This document shows, one piece after another, positions 33,862-42,625 of a DNA stretch of 64,000 bases. Location of the stretch: the NCBI RefSeq assembly GCF_011089895.1, contig NZ_JAANAT010000001.1, positions 3,819,028-3,883,027 of the forward strand, in the 5' to 3' direction. The position numbers were made by a program, and so were the translations under genes. The stretch is from Mucilaginibacter inviolabilis (lineage in GTDB: Bacteria; Bacteroidota; Bacteroidia; Sphingobacteriales; Sphingobacteriaceae). How positions within the stretch are numbered: the first letter of the stretch is position 1; each line of letters opens with the position of its first letter. The notes below the pieces were generated by a model, which was not told the origin of the DNA, did not search any database, and saw only the letters and a list, made by a program, of their open reading frames with translations.

Positions 33862-35292
33862 TTATTTACCGTTTGGGATATAAGTTTGTTTCCAGAAGGT
33901 TTCGATATTTTCCAATGAGCGCCCCTTGGTTTCGGGAATAAGTTTAAAAGTAAGCCACAATGCTGGCGAGCAACAGAGCGCAAACAGCCAAAAGGTCCAT
34001 GCAGATCCTAAACCTTCCAACATAACAGGGGTTAACTGTCCTACTAAAAAATTACCTATCCACAATGATAAGGTAGCCAAAGCCATCGCCTTTCCCCTGA
34101 TAGCATTAGGAAATATTTCGCCTACAACCACCCAGCAAACCGGCCCAAAAGAGAACGCGAAACAGGATATAAAGGTGAGTATAAAGACCAATATCCACGG
34201 TCCGGTAGTTATTCCGAGTGCAAACAGCACCCCGATAATGAGCAATGAAATAACCGCGCCACCAATACCTGCAAACAGCAAAGGCCTGCGCCCCCATATA
34301 TCAATAGTAAAAATAGCCACAAAAGTAAATATTACGTTAACCAGCCCTATAGTTACTTGCCCGCCAAGGGCATTATTAAGCGTAAAACCCGCCTGTTCCA
34401 AAATTCTGGGGCCGTAGTAGATAACCGCGTTGATACCACATACTTGCGATAAGAACGGTAACAGCAAGCCTATCCACAAAGCCTTACGGTAAACCGGAGC
34501 GAATAGCTCTTTAATAGAACCGTCATCATTATTGCTATCCAGTGTTTTAAAGGCATCTATTTCTTTCTGCGCCGCTTTTATACCATCAATTTTTATAAGT
34601 ACCGCTTCTGCTCTCTGCTCCTGTCCTTTTAATAATAACCACCGTGGCGATTCGGGTACAAAAAACAAACAGATCAAAAATATACCCGCTGGCAATGCAC
34701 CCAATCCCAGCATGCCCCGCCAAACTTCTACCGAAAATATTTTGTTGATATCAGCATTGTTAAATACATCTGTTGTATGATTTGCCAAGTAAGCGTTCGA
34801 AAAATAAGCCAGCACAATACCAACAGTTAAGGCGAGCTGATATAATGATACCATCATTCCTCGGAAACGTGAGGGTGAGAATTCAGAAATATACAAAGGC
34901 GATACCATGGAGGCTACACCTATACCCAAACCTCCAATTAGCCGGAACACAATTAAAACAGTAAATGAATCAGACAACATACAGCCCAAAGCCGATACCA
35001 GGAAAAGCACTGCCGAAATGATCAGCACGATCTTGCGGCCATATTTGTCGATCAGTTTACCAGAAAGGCTTACGCCTATGATACAACCCAACAGCGCACA
35101 GCTTACAAACCAACCTTCACTAACCGCGTTTAACCCAAAGTCATGTTTAACCAGGCTTACCGTTCCCGAAATTACAGCAGTATCAAAACCAAATAAAAAA
35201 CCACCGAGAGCAGCCACAAGACATACCAGATACAGATAGACCTTGCTTGGTTTTGCGGTCTCATTATTTTCAGGAACAGTTACTCTATTCAT
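33862..35292 (-). CDS. Sugar porter family MFS transporter
   Basis: A 476-residue inner-membrane sugar-proton symporter with 12 predicted segments. Family signatures: DTAVISGTVSLVKHDFGLNA in TM1, GRKIVLIISAVLFLVSALG, RLIGGLGIGVASMVSPLYIS, PESPRWLLLKGQ, CGINAVIYYGPRILEQAG, FGPVCWVVVGEIFPNAIRGK and PETKGRSLENIE. The sugar is not defined by the sequence. Its ATG overlaps the stop of the isomerase-like gene upstream by four bases (ATGA), so translation is coupled. A GntR/UTRA regulator is divergent to the pair. Confidence 0.94.
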   Translation of the reverse strand: MNRVTVPENNETAKPSKVYLYLVCLVAALGGFLFGFDTAVISGTVSLVKHDFGLNAVSEGWFVSCALLGCIIGVSLSGKLIDKYGRKIVLIISAVLFLVSALGCMLSDSFTVLIVFRLIGGLGIGVASMVSPLYISEFSPSRFRGMMVSLYQLALTVGIVLAYFSNAYLANHTTDVFNNADINKIFSVEVWRGMLGLGALPAGIFLICLFFVPESPRWLLLKGQEQRAEAVLIKIDGIKAAQKEIDAFKTLDSNNDDGSIKELFAPVYRKALWIGLLLPFLSQVCGINAVIYYGPRILEQAGFTLNNALGGQVTIGLVNVIFTFVAIFTIDIWGRRPLLFAGIGGAVISLLIIGVLFALGITTGPWILVFILTFISCFAFSFGPVCWVVVGEIFPNAIRGKAMALATLSLWIGNFLVGQLTPVMLEGLGSAWTFWLFALCCSPALWLTFKLIPETKGRSLENIETFWKQTYIPNGK

Positions 35293-37094
35293 TTTAAAAA
35301 AGCTTTGATCACTTTAGCACGATTTTTACCCAGATTGATTAACGTATAAGATTGTGCCGCTGCCGGTACTACAAAAGTTTCGGCGTAAGCAAAAGTTTGT
35401 TCTGTTCCGTTGGCTGTTTTTATGGTAATGGCCGATCCTTCAACCAACATCATTATATGACACTGATTATGGGTTTCAATGATGATCTCTTTGTCAAACT
35501 CTATCCGGTGTACATCATAAAAATGCTCCTGATGCGTGGGGACATGCACCAATTGCCAACCTTCGCCCTGCCGGATAACCTCTTGTTTGGAAATAAGCTC
35601 CACCGGAACTTTTTCGCCTTTCCGGTCAAAATTTAGATTATTAAAGGCGTGCTCAATGTTAATGGGGCGTGGGTTACCGTCAAGGTCAAGCCTTAGCCAA
35701 TCATACATCTTAAAGGTGAATATATATGGCGTGGCGCTGATCTCCAGTACCAAATTATTAGCTCCTGCACTATGCACTGTACCATTTGGGATCAGGAATA
35801 GATCGTGTTTTTTGGCTGCATGGGCCTGCACATAATTCGTAATCTCTACTTCTTTGTTTTCACGCTGACTGGCTTCCAATACCGATTTGAATTCTTCAGG
35901 TTGGATGTTCTCCTGAAAACCAAGATAAACCTCAGCCGTATCTTTACAATCCAGTATGTAATAGGTCTCATCTTGGGTTATGGTTTCACCAAAGTTATCC
36001 TGTATATATTTTAGTGAAGGGTGACACTGGATAGACAAGTTACCACCATCATAAGTATCCAGAAAATCAAAACGAATAGGAAACTCGTAGCCAAACTTTT
36101 GCGCGTGTATTCCCAGCACCTGTTGCTGGTTATTGAACATCAGGAAATCAAAAGATACCTCGAGTAAATAACCATCACTTTCAAACACTAAACCATTCTC
36201 CGGTACAATCAGTTCAAAAGACCAGGCATAGTTAACCACATCTTTATTGATATTTTTGATGTGCTCACGTATCCAATGCCCTCCCCATGCCCCCGGCTCA
36301 AACCAGGGCCTAACCCTGATAACCGATTGACCAAGGCGACTCAGGCCATCAGTAAAATCAGTTTTGTACATCCAGTTAATATCATCGGGCCATTGTCCAT
36401 CGGCAATAACGCTTATCTGATCAAGTACCTGCTTTTTATGATTATTTAATAAAACCCAATCAACAAAATAAAACCGCTTGTACATGTAAAGAGGCTCATC
36501 AGCTTGGGCAGCACCTAAATTGGTTATAGCCCCCGCCCTCATCCTGAATTGCAATTCATTTTTAGGCAGATCTATATAAATTATCGGCGCATCCCAGTTG
36601 CTTAATGTCGCTCCAGAGCCCATCACTATATTAATATCTACTGTTTTATTGGGTGATTGCACCGTTAACTTATCCAACTCAAACAGGTCATGAAGAGATA
36701 ATGTACATTTGGTTCCCCAAACCGCATCCCGGGCACCCAAAAAGGGTTCTACCAAAGCCTCAATTTCATGCTGAGACTTTAAATACGCCGAAGTTTCTAC
36801 CCAATTAACCGTTAATCCATCGGCTATAAAATACTCACTCAACGATGTCTTTATGGTATTCCACAAAACGCCGACGTAACCATCAATAATCACCGTTTGT
36901 TTTTCGATGATGTACTGAGCTAACGAATGATATCCGTTAAAAATCTTTCCTCCTCCTAATGAACATACAGGGTAAATATTATATTCATCTTGTTCTATAT
37001 TATTATTTAAGCTTACAGGCATTAAAAACTGCGAAGTTTTTCGAAACTGTTGGTAGCTGGTTTTGTTCAACTCGGGAGTTAGATTAGAGTTCAT
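35289..37094 (-). CDS. Class I mannose-6-phosphate-isomerase-like protein with N-terminal kinase-like domain
   Basis: A 601-residue cytoplasmic protein, about 200 residues longer than usual class I isomerases. Residues about 290-601 carry the cupin isomerase fold and zinc-site motifs: LSIQCHPSLKYI (Gln, His), DETYYILDC (Glu), and FLIPNGTVHSAGANNLVLEI (His). Residues about 60-250 resemble a uridine-kinase-like P-loop protein (KQTVIIDGYVGVLWNTIKTS, then APIIYIDLPKNELQFRMRAG and YKRFYFVDWVLLNNHK), but the phosphate loop lacks the GKS/T residues, so it is probably a non-catalytic or sugar-sensing domain. It is cotranscribed with the sugar porter. The role is probably sugar-phosphate interconversion. 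Confidence 0.8.
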   Translation of the reverse strand: MNSNLTPELNKTSYQQFRKTSQFLMPVSLNNNIEQDEYNIYPVCSLGGGKIFNGYHSLAQYIIEKQTVIIDGYVGVLWNTIKTSLSEYFIADGLTVNWVETSAYLKSQHEIEALVEPFLGARDAVWGTKCTLSLHDLFELDKLTVQSPNKTVDINIVMGSGATLSNWDAPIIYIDLPKNELQFRMRAGAITNLGAAQADEPLYMYKRFYFVDWVLLNNHKKQVLDQISVIADGQWPDDINWMYKTDFTDGLSRLGQSVIRVRPWFEPGAWGGHWIREHIKNINKDVVNYAWSFELIVPENGLVFESDGYLLEVSFDFLMFNNQQQVLGIHAQKFGYEFPIRFDFLDTYDGGNLSIQCHPSLKYIQDNFGETITQDETYYILDCKDTAEVYLGFQENIQPEEFKSVLEASQRENKEVEITNYVQAHAAKKHDLFLIPNGTVHSAGANNLVLEISATPYIFTFKMYDWLRLDLDGNPRPINIEHAFNNLNFDRKGEKVPVELISKQEVIRQGEGWQLVHVPTHQEHFYDVHRIEFDKEIIIETHNQCHIMMLVEGSAITIKTANGTEQTFAYAETFVVPAAAQSYTLINLGKNRAKVIKAFLK

Positions 37095-37103
37095 TTATTT
37101 GTA

Positions 37104-37211
37104 ATAATGTATGTACATATTTATTTATACTGATAAAAAACCCTTTAAGAATTTTTTAATAAATAAATATTCATAACTAGTCGGTTTAATGTTTATTATG
37201 TACAAACATAT
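37104..37211. promoter_or_regulatory. Divergent promoter region with GntR-like operators
   Basis: Around 37108-37120 lies ATGTATGTACATAT, with the perfect palindrome ATGTACAT. A second site near 37197-37211 carries TTATGTACAAACATATA. AT-rich TATTTATTTATA words flank both in opposite orientation. Placed between the isomerase/porter operon and the GntR gene, they are good candidates for GntR/UTRA binding. The rest of 37212-37365 shows no further gene. Confidence 0.55.
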
Positions 37212-37365
37212 AAATAAATTCATGATACAAGTAATTTCCAATTAATTTATTTTTGTACTTGGAAACAACAACAACCAAATACTAAAAACTGTTTCGACAC
37301 GTCTTTATGTAGCAACAAATAAACTTGTTGAATAAAATGGTTATTATTGTAATTCACATTAATAA

Positions 37366-38094
37366 ATGAAATACGCGATAGATCATAAAAGCCCTATTCC
37401 TTTACACGTGCAGGCCGAGGCCTTATTAAGAACGTTGATAGCAGAGGAAGAGTACCAGGAGGGCAAACTTTTGCCCAATGAGGTTGATTTGGCCAAAAAA
37501 TTGGCTATATCGCGCACCACCTTAAGGCAAGCTATCAACAAATTGGTTTTTGAAGGATTACTGGTACGCAAAAAAAGGTTTGGCACCAAGGTTGCGCAGG
37601 CTGCGGTTAGCTCAAAATCAAACAACTGGTTAAGTTTTTCGCAGGAAATGGCATTACGGGGCATTCCCATTAAAAATTTCGAGCTGCATGTTACCTGGGT
37701 TTTCCCGGATGAAGCACTTGCCAAATTCTTTGAAATAAAAACCGATCGCAAAATATTAAAAATGGAACGGGTAAGGGGCCGTACCGATGAGCCATTTGTT
37801 TATTTTGCTTCTTATTTCCATCCCCGTGTTGGCCTTACCGGCGATGAGGATTTTAAGAGACCACTATACGAAATGTTAGAACAGGATCACTCTGTTATAG
37901 CCACCTTATCCAAAGAAGAGATCAGCGCAAAATCAGCCAATACTTCTATTGCCGAGAAACTGCGGATAGCCGTTGGCAGCCCGGTACTATTCAGAAAAAG
38001 ATTTGTTTTTGACCAGGGAGAGCGGCCAATTGAATACAACCTGGGTTACTACAAGGCGGATAGCTTTGTATACACCGTAGAGAGCACCCGGTAA
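37366..38094 (+). CDS. GntR family transcriptional regulator with UTRA ligand domain
   Basis: A 242-residue regulator. The N-terminal winged helix spans about 8-75 (PIPLHVQAEALLRTLIAEEE, EVDLAKKLAISRTTLRQAIN), and the UTRA domain about 95-240 (KILKMERVRGRTDEPFVYFA, RPIEYNLGYYKADSFVYTVE), which in this family binds a sugar phosphate or similar metabolite. It is divergent from the porter/isomerase operon and very likely controls it, with an intermediate of that pathway as effector (inference). Confidence 0.93.
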   Translation: MKYAIDHKSPIPLHVQAEALLRTLIAEEEYQEGKLLPNEVDLAKKLAISRTTLRQAINKLVFEGLLVRKKRFGTKVAQAAVSSKSNNWLSFSQEMALRGIPIKNFELHVTWVFPDEALAKFFEIKTDRKILKMERVRGRTDEPFVYFASYFHPRVGLTGDEDFKRPLYEMLEQDHSVIATLSKEEISAKSANTSIAEKLRIAVGSPVLFRKRFVFDQGERPIEYNLGYYKADSFVYTVESTR

Positions 38095-38664
38095 ATATCC
38101 GAACTATCATTATATTTAATTTGATGCCTGACTCATCAAATTAAATTTCCAGATTATTTCTTCTTTTACCTCCAAAAATTCGGGCATCAGTACTTTGTAT
38201 TAAGTACGGGATTGCTTAGCCTCCCCTTTAAGGATACTATTCAATAAATCGGCCATATATTCTTTTCTTATTGCTTGCTTGTCTGCGATCATTGTTTATT
38301 TACTTATATTTTATGGCATCAGCGGTTTTAATTTGGTGTGTGGGATAAAAACAAAATGCGCTCCGGGTTTTACCCCGGAACACACTTGCTTTCCAAAAAC
38401 TATAACCGCTTATAGTGGAAAATCTTTAACCAATTTGATACAATTACGGCAGCACCAGCTAAATGGTTTTTACAGGTGTAAAATTAACACGTATTCATGC
38501 ATAATCAGTATATTTTTTTAAATTTTACTACAAATTATTCTAAAGGCATATCTATTTCCCTTTCAAAAGGTTGCCAGAGGTAAACAAACACTTTCTTTTT
38601 TACAAAAGGCCAAAATCATAACATTAAAGGATAGTTTCGGCTAATTTATTGAACCATGTTTAAA
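38095..38664. other. Gene-free region downstream of the GntR gene
   Basis: About 570 bases. A plus-strand open frame at 38279-38521 has the composition of non-coding DNA and no recognisable domain. A minus-strand frame of about 30 codons ending near 38208 is also unsupported. I see no RNA gene or repeat here. Confidence 0.5.
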
Positions 38665-38672
38665 TATCTTTG
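38665..38672 (+). promoter_or_regulatory. -7 promoter element of the aldehyde dehydrogenase gene
   Basis: TATCTTTG, 58 bases before the ATG at 38731; the nearest TTG (38649) is too close for a normal -33, so the match rests on the -7 alone. Confidence 0.45.
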
Positions 38673-38730
38673 TTAAAAATATTTGCGGCCTTAAGCCGCT
38701 GTTATTTATCATCTATTATAAACATCTGTC

Positions 38731-40215
38731 ATGGCCAACCCATTCAAAGAAGCGAGTGTCGACGAAATAAACCAGGTAATGCAGCGTTCGTACGCTGCGT
38801 TCGGGATCTACCGAAAAAAAAGCATCGAAGAAAAAAGCAATTTTCTGGATACCATAGCCCAGGAGATTGAGGCGTTGGGCGATGCCCTGTTGCAAAAAGC
38901 ATCCGAAGAAACTAACTTGCCCATAGCCCGCCTCACCGGCGAACGCGCCCGTACAACGGGACAACTGCGCATGTTTGCCACCATGCTGCGTGAAGGCAGC
39001 TGGGTAGAAGCCACTATTGATACCGCAAAGCCAGAACGTACTCCCCAGCCCAAACCCGATCTGCGAAAAATGCTGATCCCCCTGGGTCCGGTAGTAGTTT
39101 TTGGGGCCAGTAATTTTCCTTTCGCCTATTCCACTGCGGGGGGTGACACCTCCAGTGCGCTGGCCGCGGGTTGTTCTGTGGTAGTAAAAGCCCATCCTGC
39201 CCATGCCGAAACTTCCGAAATGGTATACGGCGCTATAAAAAAAGCCATTGCTGCCTGTCATATGCCTGCCGATGTTTTTCAGCATGTACATGGCACCTCG
39301 TTCGAGAGCGGCAAGGCTCTTGTACAGGCACCACCTACAGCAGCTGTAGGTTTTACCGGTTCAACCGCGGGTGGCAAAGCCCTGTTTGAATACTCGGCAC
39401 AAAGAGAAAATCCTATTCCTGTTTTTTCTGAAATGGGCAGCATTAACCCGGTGATATTTTTACCGGATACCCTGCAAAAAAACACAGCCGATCTGGCCGC
39501 ACAATATGCAGGTTCCATTACCTTGGGCATGGGACAGTTTTGTACCAATCCCGGCCTGATGCTGGCGGTGGAAAGCCCGGTCCTGCATGAGTTTCTGGAA
39601 CATTTAAGCACGGGCATCAAAACCGTACAGCCTGCTAAAATGCTGCACGCCGGTATCCATACCGCTTATCAAAAGAAAAGCACTGCGGCACTTAAGCAGG
39701 ATGGGGTAAGCCTGGTTCAACAAGCCGAAGCAACAGCGTACGATATAGAAGCATTGCCTATCATTGCCAAAGTAAGCGGCGAAACATTTCTGCAAAACCC
39801 GCTGCTGCACGAGGAAGTTTTTGGCCCTTACTCGCTCCTGGTAAGCTGCCGCGACGAGCAGGAACTGATAGCCGTTTTAAAGTCGGTATCGGGCCAGCTT
39901 ACCACTACGATAATGGGTACCGAAAAGGACCTGACTGACCATCCCGAGCTGATCGATCTCCTGCCATCCATTGCTGGTCGTATATTGTTTAATGGTGTGC
40001 CTACCGGGGTGGAGGTTTGTGCCGCTATGGTTCATGGAGGTCCTTCGCCTGCCACTACCGATAGTCGCTTTACTGCCGTGGGTATTAATGCCGTTAAACG
40101 CTGGGTTCGCCCGGTATGCTACCAGAACTGGCCCGATAGTCAGCTACCGCAAGCGCTGCAGAATGCCAATCCGCTGGGTATTTGGCGTATGGTGGATAAT
40201 GGGTGGAAGAGATAA
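38731..40215 (+). CDS. NADP-dependent aldehyde dehydrogenase, 2,5-dioxovalerate (ketoglutarate semialdehyde) type
   Basis: A 494-residue cytoplasmic dehydrogenase of the KGSADH-III-like group, which oxidises 2-oxoglutarate semialdehyde to 2-oxoglutarate at the end of uronate, pentose or hydroxyproline breakdown (family knowledge). The cofactor site is near 115-150 (GPVVVFGASNFPFAYSTAGG, VVKAHPAHAETSE); catalytic Glu234 (SEMGS) and Cys271 (GMGQFCTNPG) are present. The C-terminus is MVHGGPSPATTDSRFTAVGI, as in the family. Genes of the upstream pathway are not adjacent, so its precise substrate is inferred. Confidence 0.88.
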   Translation: MANPFKEASVDEINQVMQRSYAAFGIYRKKSIEEKSNFLDTIAQEIEALGDALLQKASEETNLPIARLTGERARTTGQLRMFATMLREGSWVEATIDTAKPERTPQPKPDLRKMLIPLGPVVVFGASNFPFAYSTAGGDTSSALAAGCSVVVKAHPAHAETSEMVYGAIKKAIAACHMPADVFQHVHGTSFESGKALVQAPPTAAVGFTGSTAGGKALFEYSAQRENPIPVFSEMGSINPVIFLPDTLQKNTADLAAQYAGSITLGMGQFCTNPGLMLAVESPVLHEFLEHLSTGIKTVQPAKMLHAGIHTAYQKKSTAALKQDGVSLVQQAEATAYDIEALPIIAKVSGETFLQNPLLHEEVFGPYSLLVSCRDEQELIAVLKSVSGQLTTTIMGTEKDLTDHPELIDLLPSIAGRILFNGVPTGVEVCAAMVHGGPSPATTDSRFTAVGINAVKRWVRPVCYQNWPDSQLPQALQNANPLGIWRMVDNGWKR

Positions 40216-40232
40216 CACCCTCTCATTTTGTT

Positions 40233-40349
40233 AAAAAGTGGGTTTACATGGTTTACACTTTTTACGGCTACAATTTATATAACTGATTTACAATCAATAA
40301 ATTAACTATATAAATGCATGATTATTGGCATTTTCATGTTAACCCACTT
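40233..40349 (+). repeat. AAAAGTGGGTT-bounded repeat, family B, copy 2
   Basis: A 117-bp block beginning AAAAAGTGGGTTTACATG and ending ATGTTAACCCACTT, in inverted orientation to the copy at 18800-18909. It starts 18 bases after the aldehyde dehydrogenase stop codon. Confidence 0.7.
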
Positions 40350-40456
40350 GGCAGGCCTCTGCGAGAGGATCGTAGAGGGCACTGAGCTATAGGCAAGGTG
40401 GAGGTGGACAACCTCAGGATCCCTTTCAGGAGACCCTGAGGGAACGAAAAGGGGGT

Positions 40457-40536
40457 GAGGAGAAATCTTTTACGCCTTGCAATACTCGTCTGGCTAATCG
40501 CAGAAGATTTCTCCTCGTGCCTCGTTCGAAATGACA
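40457..40536. repeat. GAGGAGAAATCTT inverted repeat
   Basis: Perfect 13-base arms GAGGAGAAATCTT (40457-40469) and AAGATTTCTCCTC (40504-40516), followed by GTGCCTCGTTCGAAATGACA, a relative of the GCCTCGCAATGACGC repeats elsewhere in the window. Upstream, 40350-40456 is GC-richer and holds no gene I recognise. Confidence 0.7.
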
Positions 40537-40586
40537 TGCTTTTTATAAGCTACCAGAGAAGCATTACATGCGCCCCCTATCCTATC

Positions 40587-41483
40587 TCACGCCATCTCCT
40601 TTATAAAAATCTCTTTGATGCGCTCAATCTCTTTCGCATAAATAGTTTTCTTGCGCATCGAAAAATAGAGGGTATTCTCTACCTTTTTCCGGCCTTCCCA
40701 TATCAACTTTACATCGCCGGCCTCTAATTCCTGTTTACATAAAAAATCGGGGATCACGGCCAAACCTGTACCGCTGCTCAGGCAGCGTACTATCGAATTT
40801 AAATTCGGCACAATAAAGTTGGGTTTAAAGTTGGGTCTGCGGTTAAAATTATTGTACCAAAAACGCAGCCAGTGCTCCATGTCGCCGGTGGTGCCATACC
40901 AGCGTTGCGCACTAAGCCATTGTTCTAAACCGGGCATATCGTCTTTTGCCAATAGTCTGTCAAATTCGGCACAGTCAATATTCTTACCAGCTACCAGCAC
41001 AATGATCTCCTTAGAAAAAGGGGTGTATTCGATACTTTTATTATTGCCTTTCTCCGGGGTGATGATGAGGTCGAGAATGCCATTATCCAGGTCGGCCAAC
41101 ATCTGCGGGTATTCACCAAACTTAATGATCACGTTAAAAGGCAGCGTAGCCAGGTAGGGCTCCAGCGTAATCTGGAACGTCTCGAAACACATGCCTATAC
41201 TGATGGTGGGCGTATCTTTTTCGGTACTGCGGTGGAAATGCTTTTCGGCCGATTCCAGTTTTTCCAGTGCTTCCTGGATATAGTTATACAGGATCTTACC
41301 CCGTTCGGTCGACACCATTTTGCGCGAGGTACGATCAAACAATTTATAGCCCACATACGCCTCTAACGAACCCAAGTGCAGGCTCACACCAGGCTGCGAT
41401 ACATACAGCGCTTCTGCCGCTCCGGTGAGTGTGCCTGTTTCATATATCGCTTTAAAAGTCCGGTACCACTCTAAATTCACCAT
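40587..41483 (-). CDS. LysR family transcriptional regulator
   Basis: A 298-residue regulator. The N-terminal winged helix is about 1-60 (LEWYRTFKAIYETGTLTGAA, ALYVSQPGVSLHLGSLEAYV), and the substrate-binding domain follows (TISIGMCFETFQITLEPYLA, LDLIITPEKGNNKSIEYTPF). It is divergent from an oxidoreductase operon beginning at 41710 and is the probable controller of it. A 28-base perfect inverted repeat lies in the gap. Confidence 0.94.
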   Translation of the reverse strand: MVNLEWYRTFKAIYETGTLTGAAEALYVSQPGVSLHLGSLEAYVGYKLFDRTSRKMVSTERGKILYNYIQEALEKLESAEKHFHRSTEKDTPTISIGMCFETFQITLEPYLATLPFNVIIKFGEYPQMLADLDNGILDLIITPEKGNNKSIEYTPFSKEIIVLVAGKNIDCAEFDRLLAKDDMPGLEQWLSAQRWYGTTGDMEHWLRFWYNNFNRRPNFKPNFIVPNLNSIVRCLSSGTGLAVIPDFLCKQELEAGDVKLIWEGRKKVENTLYFSMRKKTIYAKEIERIKEIFIKEMA

Positions 41484-41504
41484 AATAAATATTGCTAATG
41501 CCAG

Positions 41505-41610
41505 ATAAGAATCAAGATATAAGAGTCAGGAATCAAGATATGCGGAAAACAGCTTTGCTTCGCTTATAATGTTCTTTCTTGGTTCCTGACTCTTATATCT
41601 TGATTCTTAT
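41505..41610. repeat. 28-base perfect inverted repeat in the LysR-mdaB gap
   Basis: Arms 41505-41532 and 41583-41610 are exact reverse complements, separated by 50 bases. The words AATCAAGATAT and AAGAGTCAGG recur inside. Same design as 5949-6071 and 56705-56850 but different sequence. Confidence 0.85.
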
Positions 41611-41676
41611 TTAAACTATTATAATTATGATACAAATGTATGATTTAAATTATTTTAATAGTATATAAATCCGACA

Positions 41677-41684
41677 TAATTTTG
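41677..41684 (+). promoter_or_regulatory. -7 promoter element of the mdaB-like operon
   Basis: TAATTTTG, 25 bases before the ATG at 41710; no clear -33. Confidence 0.45.
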
Positions 41685-41709
41685 TGCTATCAAAATTGAA
41701 AAAAAGAAA

Positions 41710-42348
41710 ATGAAAAAAATATTTGTAATAAACGGAGGACAAAAATTCGGTCATTCCGGTGGTAGATTCAACAAAACCATCAGCGATGCCACTGTTGAAT
41801 TTTTCAGCAATCAACCCGGTTACGAGGTAAAATATACTGATGTTAACGACGACTACGACCCGGCCGAAGAGGTTGAAAAATACGTTTGGGCTGATGTAGT
41901 GATCTACCATATCCCTATCTGGTGGTTCCAAGTGCCGCATGCGCTAAAACAATATATCGATGTGGTGTTTACCGAAGGTCATGCTAAAGGCATTTACCAC
42001 AGTGATGGCCGTTCATCAGCCAATCCGGCCATCAATTACGGTACAGGCGGTATGCTGCACGGCAGGCAATACATGTTAACTTCATCATGGAATGCCCCGC
42101 GCGAAGCGTTTACCCTGCCCAATGAGTTTTTTAATGAAACCAGTGTAGATGACGGCGTACTCTTCGGTTTTCACCGCATGAATGCCTTTACCGGGATGAC
42201 GCCTATAAAAAGCCTGCACTTTCACGATGTAGAAAAAAACGCCAACATTCAGCGCGATCTGCCCATTTACATTGATCACCTGACCGAAAATTTCATCACC
42301 AATTCAAAAACAGAACAACATGAGCATTTACTTAACAGCGCTAATTAA
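41710..42348 (+). CDS. NADPH-quinone oxidoreductase, MdaB family
   Basis: A 212-residue flavodoxin-fold protein. The N-terminal KIFVINGGQKFGHSGGRFNK is the FAD/FMN loop typical of MdaB; DVVIYHIPIWWFQVPHALKQ and YIDVVFTEGHAKGIYHSDGR are family segments. It reduces quinones by two electrons, avoiding semiquinone radicals. The next gene codes for a YgiN-type quinol monooxygenase, the same pairing as mdaB-ygiN in E. coli. It overlaps that gene by 29 bases. Confidence 0.9.
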   Translation: MKKIFVINGGQKFGHSGGRFNKTISDATVEFFSNQPGYEVKYTDVNDDYDPAEEVEKYVWADVVIYHIPIWWFQVPHALKQYIDVVFTEGHAKGIYHSDGRSSANPAINYGTGGMLHGRQYMLTSSWNAPREAFTLPNEFFNETSVDDGVLFGFHRMNAFTGMTPIKSLHFHDVEKNANIQRDLPIYIDHLTENFITNSKTEQHEHLLNSAN

Positions 42349-42607
42349 AAGCATCCCCGGTGAGGCCGAAGCATTAAAAGCACATTTGCTGGAATTGGTA
42401 AGCCATTCCACCAAAGAAACCGCCTGCCTACAGTACGATCTGTACCAGGCGGATGATGAGAACACTTTTATCTTTCACGAAGAATGGGCCGATGCCGCCG
42501 GCTTGGAACTACACAACAGCCAGCCACACATCGAACGCTTTATTAGCAACACTGCCCATCTGCGCGATGGGGATATTATTATTTACAAAACACAGCCGGT
42601 AAAATAA
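42320..42607 (+). CDS. Quinol monooxygenase, YgiN / ABM family
   Basis: A 95-residue antibiotic-biosynthesis-monooxygenase (ABM) fold protein. Family marks: LTALIKSIPGEAEALKAHLL, CLQYDLYQADDENTFIFHEE and WADAAGLELHNSQPHIERFI. Such proteins work as dimers; YgiN acts on menadiol-type quinols and pairs with MdaB in a quinone redox cycle. The start lies within the end of the mdaB-like gene, so translation is probably coupled. Confidence 0.9.
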   Translation: MSIYLTALIKSIPGEAEALKAHLLELVSHSTKETACLQYDLYQADDENTFIFHEEWADAAGLELHNSQPHIERFISNTAHLRDGDIIIYKTQPVK

Positions 42608-42625
42608 TTACCGGCAACACAACAA

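Noticed and set aside
38279..38521. 80-codon plus-strand open frame
   Set aside because: Composition is that of intergenic DNA, no recognisable domain, no signal or promoter.
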